Assembly (NCBI GenBank): GCA_029261905.1
Contig: JAJDAM010000273.1
Location: 1 to 14,508, forward strand
Length of the DNA stretch: 14,508 nucleotides
Reading direction: 5' to 3'
Source: Deltaproteobacteria bacterium
GTDB lineage: Bacteria > Myxococcota_A > UBA9160 > SMWR01
Both the position numbers and the translations under genes were made by a program. Positions 5,935-12,473 of this stretch are shown one piece after another; within the stretch, counting starts at the first letter, position 1; every line of letters starts with the position of its first letter. Below the pieces are notes generated by a model. It was given only the letters and a program-made list of their open reading frames with translations. It searched no databases and was not told the origin of the DNA.

Positions 5935-7083
5935 TCAGTTCTTTACCACGGAGCCGGAATCCTGGCTCGTGTACGCGGCGAGGAATTGCTCGCGGTGTTC
6001 GGCGAAACGGTTGGCGAGGATGGCCTCGCGCGCCTCGCGAACGAGCTTCTGATAGAAGTGCACGTTGTGGATCGTCGTCAAGATCGCGGAGAGAACTTCG
6101 TTGGCCGCGAACAGGTGATGAAGGTACGCACGCGAAAAACCTTCCGCGCAGGCCGCGCAATCACAGGAGGTGTCGATCGGGTAGCGGTCCCTGCGGTAAC
6201 GACGGTTCGTCAAGCGGATCCGGCCGCGCGACGTGAACGCGGTCGCGCTGCGTGCGTAGCGGGTCGGAATCACGCAATCGAACATGTCCATCCCGTAACC
6301 GATGGCGGCCATCAGATCTTCGGGAAGGCCGACGCCCATCAGGTAGCGCGGCTTGTGTTCTGGCAGCAGCGGCGCCGTATGCTCGGTCACCCGGCACAGC
6401 AATTCGTGCCCCTCTCCGACGGAAACGCCGCCGATCGCGTAACCGGGCAGGTCGAGTGCTACCAGTGACTGAGCGCACGACGCCCGCAGGCTGAGATCGA
6501 CGCCGCCTTGAACGATCCCGAACAACGCCTGGCTCGCCTCGTGGCCCGAATGCGTCTTCGCGCAACGGTCGATCCAACCCAGTGTTCGCCGCACGCCGGC
6601 GCGAAGAGTCTTGGCGTCGGCGGGGTATGGCGAGCATTCGTCGAACGCCATGATGATGTCGGCACCGAGTTCGTGTTGGATTTCGATCGAACGCTCCGGG
6701 GTCAGATCCATCTCCGAACCATCGACCGGGTTCTTGAATCGAACACCGCGATCCTCGATCTCGACGTTGGGCAACGAAAAGACCTGAAAGCCACCGCTAT
6801 CGGTCAGGATCGGGCCATCCCACTTCATGAATTCATGCAGGCCACCGAGTTTCGCCACCAACCCTTCACCGGGACGAAGCGCGAGGTGGTAGGTATTCGA
6901 CAGCACGACCTGCGAACCGGTGGCGCGGACCTGCGACGGCGTCAGTGCCTTGACGGCCCCGTGCGTACCGACCGGCATGAAACACGGCGTGTCGAAGGCG
7001 CCGTGCGGCGTCGAGAACGAACCGGCACGTGCAGCGCCGCTACGCGCGTCGAGCGAGAACTGGAACGCAGGCGCATCGGCCAT
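5935..7083 (-). CDS. tgt: tRNA-guanine transglycosylase (queuine tRNA-ribosyltransferase)
   Basis: 382 residues, the usual bacterial length. Tgt swaps guanine-34 of GUN-anticodon tRNAs for the queuosine precursor preQ1. The two key aspartates are present: Asp95 in LTDSGGFQVFSL (base recognition) and Asp269 in MFDCVIPTR (nucleophile). Other stations are FMPVGTHGAVKAL, NTYHLALRPG, FGIVQGGVD (188-196) and YAIGGVSVGE. The zinc site is intact: Cys307, Cys309 and Cys312 (CDCAAC) and His339 (TIHN). The ATG at 7083 has only weak Shine-Dalgarno-like sequence upstream. It lies downstream of a terminator for the small basic gene, so it probably has its own promoter or depends on read-through. No queA, yajC or secDF follow, unlike many genomes where tgt sits beside them; rnhA follows instead. 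Confidence 0.96.
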   Translation of the reverse strand: MADAPAFQFSLDARSGAARAGSFSTPHGAFDTPCFMPVGTHGAVKALTPSQVRATGSQVVLSNTYHLALRPGEGLVAKLGGLHEFMKWDGPILTDSGGFQVFSLPNVEIEDRGVRFKNPVDGSEMDLTPERSIEIQHELGADIIMAFDECSPYPADAKTLRAGVRRTLGWIDRCAKTHSGHEASQALFGIVQGGVDLSLRASCAQSLVALDLPGYAIGGVSVGEGHELLCRVTEHTAPLLPEHKPRYLMGVGLPEDLMAAIGYGMDMFDCVIPTRYARSATAFTSRGRIRLTNRRYRRDRYPIDTSCDCAACAEGFSRAYLHHLFAANEVLSAILTTIHNVHFYQKLVREAREAILANRFAEHREQFLAAYTSQDSGSVVKN

Positions 7084-7130
7084 CGGCCAGTCCAGTCCGA
7101 GGAGAGTCGGGTGGTTGAGAGGTGGCTAGT

Positions 7131-7159
7131 AGAAAAAGCTGACCCGGAAGAGGGCCAGC
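7131..7159 (-). terminator. Intrinsic terminator of the small basic protein gene
   Basis: On the minus strand, GCTGGCCC (7159-7152) pairs with GGGTCAGC (7145-7138) as an 8-bp stem with one G-U pair and a 6-base loop, followed at once by TTTTTCT (7137-7131). It begins 8 bases after the stop codon of the 42-residue gene and 48 bases before the tgt start. This is the clearest intrinsic terminator in the window. Confidence 0.8.
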
Positions 7160-7167
7160 GGGAACGG

Positions 7168-7296
7168 TTAGCGGTAGGTCTTGCGCTCGCCGCTGCTTTT
7201 CCGGCGACGCACCCGCTCGTGCTTCTTCTTCAGTTTTGCACGGTGGCGCGCGGACTTACCGCGGTTGCGATGCGGCAGGGCTTTGGACTTCTTCAC
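7168..7296 (-). CDS. Small highly basic protein (42 residues), probable RNA/ribosome-binding
   Basis: The minus-strand GTG at 7296 is preceded by GGAG (7306-7303) with 6-base spacing and opens a 42-codon frame ending TAA at 7170-7168. The product begins MKKSKALPHRNRGKSARHR and continues with LKKKHERVRRRKSS, ending ERKTYR. About half its residues are Lys, Arg or His and there are almost no acids. A candidate promoter lies upstream and a strong intrinsic terminator immediately downstream, so it behaves as an independent transcription unit. The composition resembles small ribosomal proteins such as L34, THX and the AURKAIP1/COX24-type basic peptides, but I do not recognise a specific family, so a ribosomal or nucleic-acid role is inference. 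It is too short for many gene callers. Confidence 0.75.
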   Translation of the reverse strand: MKKSKALPHRNRGKSARHRAKLKKKHERVRRRKSSGERKTYR

Positions 7297-7364
7297 GCGA
7301 CGCTCCGGAGTTGAGGGGGAAATGGCGCTGGAGGACCGGCCTGGCGGCCGGAAATGGAAGGCGG

Positions 7365-7393
7365 ATCCTATAGAAAACAGCGGGTTGTGTCCA
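7365..7393 (-). promoter_or_regulatory. Candidate promoter of the small basic protein gene
   Basis: On the minus strand, TGGACA (7393-7388, 5 of 6 to TTGACA) and TAGGAT (7370-7365, 4 of 6 to TATAAT) are 17 bases apart; an overlapping TATAGG is a second -10 option. The leader would be about 60 nucleotides to the GTG at 7296. Confidence 0.45.
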
Positions 7394-7398
7394 TCCCG

Positions 7399-7426
7399 GT
7401 GCCAGGCGAACTGCGCCGGCTATCTT
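7399..7426 (+). promoter_or_regulatory. Weak candidate promoter for the acyl-CoA dehydrogenase
   Basis: GTGCCA (7399-7404) and TATCTT (7421-7426) are 16 bases apart, each 4 of 6 to consensus, with the -10 element about 30 bases before the ATG at 7456. It sits in the divergent gap shared with the small basic gene. Confidence 0.25.
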
Positions 7427-7455
7427 CGGCCGCAGATGGGGGGGACGGAGCGAGC

Positions 7456-8637
7456 ATGAGTGCTGTAAACGCCGCAGAGCGGATGGCGGATTTCGATCTG
7501 ACCGAGGAGCAGCGCCTGATCCGCCAGGCGGTGCGGGAATTTGCCGAGAAAGAGATCGCGCCGCACGTGGAGCGCTACGAGCGCGAGGCCCGCTACCCGC
7601 TGGATTTGATCGCGAAGCTGGTCCCGCTGGGATACATCGCACCCATGATTCCCGAGCAGTACGGGGGATCGTTCACGGATGTGGGCGCCTACGGCGTGAT
7701 CTGCGAAGAACTCGCGCGCGTCGACTGGGTGGTGGCTTCTGTGGTCTCCGTGACGAATTCACTCGTTGGCGGGTCGATCCTGCGCCACGGGACCGAGGCG
7801 CAGAAGGAACGCTGGTTGCCGTTGATGGCCAGCGGGGATTGTCTGACCTCTGCCTGTTTGACCGAACCCGGTGGAGGCACCGACCTCGGGAACATGCAGA
7901 CGTCCGCCGTCAAGGTGGACGGCGGCTACCGGTTGACGGGCACCAAGGTCTTCATTTCACATGCGGCTCACGCGGGACTGTTTTTCGTGGTGGCGACACT
8001 CGATCGAGCGAAGAAACACAAGGGCGTGACCGCGTTTCTGGTCGACCCGGCCACTGAAGGCATCACGATCGGCGATTTTCCGATGCGCACGCTCAAGCGC
8101 GACAACCTGGCCGAAGTGCACTTCGAGGACGCGTTCGTCCCCGATGAGGGCCTGATCGGGACTGATGGAGGTGGCTTCCCGGTGCTCGGTTCGGCGCTCG
8201 ACATGGGGCGCTATTCGGTTGCCGCGCGTTGTGTGGGTCAATCGCAAGCCTGCATCGATCTGGCGGTGAAATACGCGATGGAGCGCGAAGCATTCGGCCA
8301 GAAGATCGGTGACTTCCAGATGATCCAGGCCAAGATCGCCGACATGATCTGTCGAACCGAGTCGGCGCGGGCGCTGGTGTACCGGTTGGGGCGCATGAAG
8401 GATGCCGGGGTGGCGCGCGCGAGCATGGAGTCTTCGATGGCGAAGCTCACCGCCAGCGAGGCGGCCACCCAGAACGCGTTGGATTCGATCCAGATCCACG
8501 GCGGCTACGGACTGACCGAGGAGTACACGGTGGGTCGCCTGCTGCTCGAAGCCAAGTCGCTCGAGTTCGGTGAGGGAACGAGTGAACTCCACCGAAAATT
8601 GATCGCCGAGTTCGCGCTCGGGATCCGCAAGCAGTAG
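7456..8637 (+). CDS. Acyl-CoA dehydrogenase (FAD-dependent)
   Basis: 393 residues, the standard length of the short/medium-chain type. It oxidises an acyl-CoA thioester to the 2-enoyl-CoA and passes electrons to ETF. The helical N-domain starts FDLTEEQRLIRQAVREFAEK. The beta-domain has LTSACLTEPGGGTDLGNM, the flavin-contacting LTEPxxGTD segment, and a LTGTKVFISHA strand. The C-domain holds YAMEREAFGQKIGDFQMIQ and IQIHGGYGLTEEYTVGRLL. The catalytic base is likely Glu373 in FGEGTSELHRK, the position of Glu376 in medium-chain enzymes. The chain length of its substrate cannot be read from sequence. The start ATG 7456 has GGAG (7447-7450) five bases upstream; the frame runs further upstream but without conserved text. 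The downstream AMP-dependent ligase could supply acyl-CoA substrate. Confidence 0.93.
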   Translation: MSAVNAAERMADFDLTEEQRLIRQAVREFAEKEIAPHVERYEREARYPLDLIAKLVPLGYIAPMIPEQYGGSFTDVGAYGVICEELARVDWVVASVVSVTNSLVGGSILRHGTEAQKERWLPLMASGDCLTSACLTEPGGGTDLGNMQTSAVKVDGGYRLTGTKVFISHAAHAGLFFVVATLDRAKKHKGVTAFLVDPATEGITIGDFPMRTLKRDNLAEVHFEDAFVPDEGLIGTDGGGFPVLGSALDMGRYSVAARCVGQSQACIDLAVKYAMEREAFGQKIGDFQMIQAKIADMICRTESARALVYRLGRMKDAGVARASMESSMAKLTASEAATQNALDSIQIHGGYGLTEEYTVGRLLLEAKSLEFGEGTSELHRKLIAEFALGIRKQ

Positions 8638-8730
8638 GGGTCGGCTCGCCGATTCGAATCACCAACGAACCCACGAGAACCGGTCGACCAACACTCGATG
8701 AGCGGTTCAAAGAAAGGGAGGGCTGAGAGC

Positions 8731-9273
8731 GTGCGCGACGAACTGCTCGAGTTGATTCTCGAGGTTTCCTTCCGACGCGAGAAAGTGACGCTCGCCAGCG
8801 GAGCCGAGAGCGATTTCTACCTGGATCTGCGCCAGACCCTGATGCGTCCGCGCGGCATCGCGCTGACGGGTTCGCTGATCCTCGATCGCCTCGAAGCCGG
8901 CCCGGCCGTGCAGTCGGTCGGCGGCATGGCGGTGGGAGCCGTGCCGCTGGTTTCGGCTGTGCTCGCCGCTGCAGCGATCCGCGACCCGAAGACGCCGCTG
9001 GTGGGATTTTTCGTGCGCAAGGAAACCAAGAAGCACGGCCTCGCCAAGCGCATCGAGGGTGGCTTCGAAAAGGGCCAGACCGTCGCGCTCGTCGAGGATA
9101 CCGTCACGACAGGCGGCTCGACGCTCGAAGCGCTCGATCTCGTCCAGGCGGCCGGAGGCCATGTCGCGCGCGTGCTGTGCATCGTCGATCGTTGTGAAGG
9201 CGCCGCTGAAGCATTCGCGTCGCGCGGCATAGAACTGGAATCGCTGTTCGATCGGTCGGACCTGCCCGTCTGA
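8731..9273 (+). CDS. pyrE: Orotate phosphoribosyltransferase
   Basis: 180 residues from the preferred GTG at 8731. It transfers ribose-5-phosphate from PRPP to orotate, the fifth step of UMP synthesis. Features in order: VRDELLELILEVSFRREKV, then LASGAESDFYLDLR (orotate/dimer region), the catalytic-loop block FVRKETKKHG at about 94-103, and the PRPP-binding loop VEDTVTTGGS at 121-130. The GTG at 8731 is chosen because a GGGAGG (8716-8721) lies 9 bases before it and the family's text begins there. An ATG at 8698 would add 11 residues but has no ribosome binding site. It sits between an acyl-CoA dehydrogenase and an acyl-CoA ligase rather than with other pyr genes. Confidence 0.94.
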   Translation: MRDELLELILEVSFRREKVTLASGAESDFYLDLRQTLMRPRGIALTGSLILDRLEAGPAVQSVGGMAVGAVPLVSAVLAAAAIRDPKTPLVGFFVRKETKKHGLAKRIEGGFEKGQTVALVEDTVTTGGSTLEALDLVQAAGGHVARVLCIVDRCEGAAEAFASRGIELESLFDRSDLPV

Positions 9274-9303
9274 TTTGCCGCCGAAGGGCGAAAGGAGCAC
9301 ACG

Positions 9304-10806
9304 ATGCATCTCAATCTCGGTTCGATCCTGTCGGGGAGTGCGTCTGAGCGACCCGAAAAGGTCGCCATTCGCCTCGGCGAGCGTGCGATCACCTACCGCG
9401 AACTCGACCGTGCAGCGCGCGGAGTGGCCCGATCCCTCCGCGATCGCGGCCTCGAGCCGGGCGATCGGGTCGCGCTCATGGTGCCGAATCTGCCCGAGTT
9501 CACGATCGCGTACTTCGGGATCCTGTATGCCGGTTGCACGGTCGTTCCGCTCAACGTGCTGCTCTCTGCACCCGAGGTCACCTACCACCTCAAGGATTCG
9601 GGTGCGCGCCTGCTGGTCGCGCATTCGCTGTTCGACGGTCCGGCGACCGAAGGTGCGAACGCGGCCGACGTCCCGATCGTGTCGGCCGATGGCGGCGCGG
9701 GCGACGAAGCCCGGCCCAGCATCCCCGAGATGGCAACGGCCGAACCGTTGGACACCGTCTTCGCGACGTCTCCATCCGACACCGCCGTGATCCTCTACAC
9801 GTCCGGCACGACCGGCAAGCCCAAAGGGGCAGAGCTCACCCACTCGAATCTTTTTCTCAACTGCGCGCTGGTCATCCCCCGGTTGATCCCGATTGCCGAC
9901 GACACCGTCATGTTGGCGACGCTGCCGCTGTTTCACTCGTTTGGGCAGACGGTGATTCAAAACGGTTCGATCGCCGCGGGTGCCACCTACACGCTGTTGC
10001 CCCGCTTCACACCGGACGAGGCGTTCGAGATCCTCGAGCGCGATCGCGTCACATTGTTCGCCGGTGTGCCGACGATGTACTTCGCGATGCTCCACCATGA
10101 ACCGTCGCGCGATTTTGATCTGTCGAGTCTGTTGTACTGCATGTCGGGCGGCGCACCGATGCCGGTCGATGTGATGCGTGCGTTCGAGGACAAGTTTCCG
10201 GTACAGATCCTCGAAGGCTACGGCTTGTCGGAGACTTCGCCGGTCGCGAGCTTCAATACCCTCGATCGCCCGCGGAAGCCGGGATCGATCGGGTACCCGG
10301 TTTGGGGCGTCGAAATGTGCATTCTCGACGAGCAGGACCAGCCGGTGGCCGACGGAGAGCGGGGCGAGATCTGCATCCGTGGTCACAACGTGATGAAGGG
10401 ATATCTGGGCCGCCCGGACGCGACGAAGGAGACACTGCGCGGCGGCTGGTTCCACTCGGGTGATATTGGCATTCGCGACGATGACGGAGCGTATGAGATC
10501 GTCGACCGAAAGAAGGACATGATCCTTCGCGGCGGTTTCAACGTGTATCCGCGAGAAGTCGAAGAGGTGCTCTACGCCCACGATGCGATCATCGAAGCAG
10601 CAGTCATCGGAGTCCCCCACGAACGCCATGGCGAGGAAGTGAAAGCGATCGTGGTGGTGCGTCCCGACACCGGCTTGACGGCCGAAAAATTGATCGGCTA
10701 CTGCAAAGAGCGTTTGGCGGCGTACAAATACCCGCGTATCGTGGAGTTCTCGGAGGGCCTGCCGAAGGGCCCGACCGGCAAGATCCTGAAACGCGAACTA
10801 CGCTGA
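9304..10806 (+). CDS. Long-chain acyl-CoA synthetase-like AMP-binding ligase
   Basis: 500 residues. Members activate carboxylic acids to acyl-adenylate and then acyl-CoA. The adenylate-forming signatures are complete: YTSGTTGKPKGAELTH from residue 165 (P-loop), FHSFGQT, YGLSETSP at 306-313, GWFHSGDIG with Asp387 (ribose binding), IVDRKKDMILRGGFNVYP (hinge) and the catalytic Lys493 in PKGPTGKILKREL at the extreme C-terminus. Its short length and the NVYPREVEEVLY motif fit fatty-acyl or other medium/long-chain acid CoA ligases, but the substrate is open. ATG 9304 has AAGGAG (9292-9297) six bases upstream. It starts 30 bases after pyrE, so the two are probably cotranscribed, and with the acyl-CoA dehydrogenase it suggests fatty-acid catabolism. 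Confidence 0.93.
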   Translation: MHLNLGSILSGSASERPEKVAIRLGERAITYRELDRAARGVARSLRDRGLEPGDRVALMVPNLPEFTIAYFGILYAGCTVVPLNVLLSAPEVTYHLKDSGARLLVAHSLFDGPATEGANAADVPIVSADGGAGDEARPSIPEMATAEPLDTVFATSPSDTAVILYTSGTTGKPKGAELTHSNLFLNCALVIPRLIPIADDTVMLATLPLFHSFGQTVIQNGSIAAGATYTLLPRFTPDEAFEILERDRVTLFAGVPTMYFAMLHHEPSRDFDLSSLLYCMSGGAPMPVDVMRAFEDKFPVQILEGYGLSETSPVASFNTLDRPRKPGSIGYPVWGVEMCILDEQDQPVADGERGEICIRGHNVMKGYLGRPDATKETLRGGWFHSGDIGIRDDDGAYEIVDRKKDMILRGGFNVYPREVEEVLYAHDAIIEAAVIGVPHERHGEEVKAIVVVRPDTGLTAEKLIGYCKERLAAYKYPRIVEFSEGLPKGPTGKILKRELR

Positions 10807-10859
10807 GGCCCGAGATCGGGAAATCGGGAAGTCGAGAGACTGAAACGAAGGTAGATCCA

Positions 10860-11684
10860 ATGCGGAGCACGATCGTCTTCATCGCAGTGGTTCTCGCCGG
10901 ATGCGCGAATCCGGCGCCGTCATTGCAGAGTCTTCCGGTTGCCTCGGTTTCGGATTGCGGCGGCACGGCCGTAGACCAGATCGAAGCCCTCGACGTCGCG
11001 ATCGCGATCGACTCGTCGAGTTCGACGCGGTTGCCAAGTGACGCGGACGTCGACGGCGATGGAAACATCGGTCGCCTCGTCAACAGCGTGGTGACCGATA
11101 CGGACGACTCCCTTCTGGCGGCCCAGGTTGCGGAGGTGCGATCGCTGGTACGGGCCGCGGCGCCGCTCGGCGTCCGTTTCTCGATCGTGACCTATTCCGG
11201 TCCCTACGATTTTCCCGTGGGTCTCCCGGTCTACGCAATCGTCCAATCCGAACTCACCGCAGACGTGGCCGAACTCGAGAACGGTCTCGATTCGGCGCTG
11301 AAACGTGGCAGCGGTGGAACGACGGATTTTGCAGGAGCAATGCGTCGGGCACTGCAGACGCTGATCGACACACCTCCCGAGTCGCCGAGTACCCGGCGCC
11401 TGATTCTGTTCCTGTCGGATAGTCCCCACCCGGTCCTCCCGCAGCCCTACCCGCTGGTCAGATATCCCAACCATGACCCCCGGATGAGGAGCGCGGCGAT
11501 TCGTGCGATCCAGACAAGAGTGCAGATTCACACGTTCGCTCTGGGAGCGGCCGTGCATGCCGATTCGCCTAATGCGCTTACGCGGATCGCGGGCGCGACG
11601 GGTGGGACGTATTTCCCCATCGAGCGAACCGATCGCCTTCACTGCGATCTGTTTGCTGCGCTCGCAGCCAGCCCAACCCGTTAG
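10860..11684 (+). CDS. Secreted von Willebrand factor A lipoprotein
   Basis: 274 residues. Residues 1-15 form a lipoprotein signal with an LAGC lipobox (Cys15), so the protein should be lipid-anchored in the envelope. The VWA domain starts at about residue 43 with VAIAIDSSSST, giving the MIDAS set Asp51-x-Ser53-x-Ser55; Thr154 in GSGGTTDF and Asp187 in LFLSDSP complete it. Right after the MIDAS loop comes DADVDGDGNIG (61-71), a DxDxDG calcium-binding-like loop, and TDTDDSLLAAQVAEVRSL, an insert typical of some envelope VWA proteins. The last part, QIHTFALG and ALTRIAGATGGTYFPI, is the usual VWA end. Intact MIDAS residues imply metal-dependent ligand binding; the ligand is unknown. The AMP-ligase ends 53 bases before it, so it may share that transcript. 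Confidence 0.85.
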   Translation: MRSTIVFIAVVLAGCANPAPSLQSLPVASVSDCGGTAVDQIEALDVAIAIDSSSSTRLPSDADVDGDGNIGRLVNSVVTDTDDSLLAAQVAEVRSLVRAAAPLGVRFSIVTYSGPYDFPVGLPVYAIVQSELTADVAELENGLDSALKRGSGGTTDFAGAMRRALQTLIDTPPESPSTRRLILFLSDSPHPVLPQPYPLVRYPNHDPRMRSAAIRAIQTRVQIHTFALGAAVHADSPNALTRIAGATGGTYFPIERTDRLHCDLFAALAASPTR

Positions 11685-11685
11685 T

Positions 11686-11702
11686 CGCGCGCTGAGCGCG
11701 CG
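11686..11702 (+). terminator. GC hairpin directly after the VWA gene
   Basis: CGCGCGC (11686-11692) and GCGCGCG (11696-11702) pair perfectly around a TGA loop, starting one base after the TAG stop at 11682-11684. There is no U-run, so it may be a 3' stabiliser, a Rho-dependent end or a simple alternating-GC stretch. Confidence 0.35.
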
Positions 11703-11810
11703 TCGGCGAGGCCTTCGAATCCGTGAAGCCCTGCGGTTCGGAAGCGGTAGACTCGTGAACGCGACCGAGCGATCGGGTGATTGCGTCGAAGGCAATTGGG
11801 GGAACGCACA

Positions 11811-12449
11811 ATGTATAGATGGGTCGGGTTCGTTTGGGTGATCACATTGCTGGCGCAACCGGCCATCGCGGACACGTACGAGGGAATCTTCGACTCCGAC
11901 GATCACTGCGTCGCCTATCGCACAACGAAGGACATGTTGATCTCGAAAGATGTCGTGGTGGTCGGACTGAGTTGCGAAGTCACGGCGATGGTCGACATCT
12001 CGAATGACGCGGACGGGCCCCGCGTCGTGGTCGAAGTTCCGATCAAGAGCCTGAAGTCGGGCAATATCCTGCGCAACTACTCGGTATCCGACATCCTCGG
12101 GGCAGACACCCAGCCGAACCTTCGCTTCACCACCGCGCCGATCGACGTCGAAGCGATCAGGCGCGCCCTCGAGACGGTGGGTGATGACACGGTGCACCCG
12201 GTCGTCGACGGGCAACTGACCATCGCTGGTGTCGACCACGCGGTTTCGAGCCCCGTCGAGGTCGTCGAACGCGATGGACGACGGTTCGTCCGCGGACACC
12301 TGTCGACCCGCTTCGCGAACTTCGGAATGGAGCCCCCCACGGCGGCCGGCGGCGTGCTTGCCCGGGTGCACGAAGAACTCGACCTGCTGGTCCAGCTCGA
12401 CCTGGCCCAGATCGACGGCTTGACGGAACTGCTCGCTCCAGCTCCCTGA
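11811..12449 (+). CDS. Secreted YceI-like family protein
   Basis: 212 residues from ATG 11811, preceded by GGGGGA (11798-11803) at 7-base spacing. Residues 1-20 are a signal peptide ending in AIA, so it is predicted periplasmic or secreted. The mature part has the order of a YceI lipocalin-like barrel: IKSLKSGNILRNYSVSDILGAD and PNLRFTT (region that reads DxxLxSxDFLD...PxxxF in YceI), then VVDGQLTIAGVDHAV, PVEVVERDG, and VRGHLSTRFANFGMEPP. YceI proteins bind amphiphilic isoprenoid or fatty-acyl molecules in characterised cases. The match is by pattern, not close similarity. A -10-like TAGACT lies at 11748-11753, after the VWA hairpin, so it may be its own unit. It converges on aidB with a 24-base gap. 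Confidence 0.7.
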   Translation: MYRWVGFVWVITLLAQPAIADTYEGIFDSDDHCVAYRTTKDMLISKDVVVVGLSCEVTAMVDISNDADGPRVVVEVPIKSLKSGNILRNYSVSDILGADTQPNLRFTTAPIDVEAIRRALETVGDDTVHPVVDGQLTIAGVDHAVSSPVEVVERDGRRFVRGHLSTRFANFGMEPPTAAGGVLARVHEELDLLVQLDLAQIDGLTELLAPAP

Positions 12450-12473
12450 GGATCGAGGCAGGTCCAGCGAATA

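Noticed and set aside
8641..8660. Small TCGG-CTCG-CCGA hairpin after the acyl-CoA dehydrogenase
   Set aside because: Four-pair stem without a U-run; too weak to call a terminator.
8707..10629. 640-codon open frame on the minus strand
   Set aside because: It lies opposite pyrE and the AMP-ligase, whose catalytic motifs are intact, and its translation is His/Arg rich with no domain sense; it is a high-GC antisense shadow.
10816..10831. Short direct repeat TCGGGAAA / TCGGGAAG before the VWA gene
   Set aside because: Only two 8-base copies with no further structure; likely chance.
10920..12371. 483-codon minus-strand frame opposite the VWA and YceI-like genes
   Set aside because: It spans two genes with signal peptides and an intergenic hairpin on the other strand, and its translation has no domain features.
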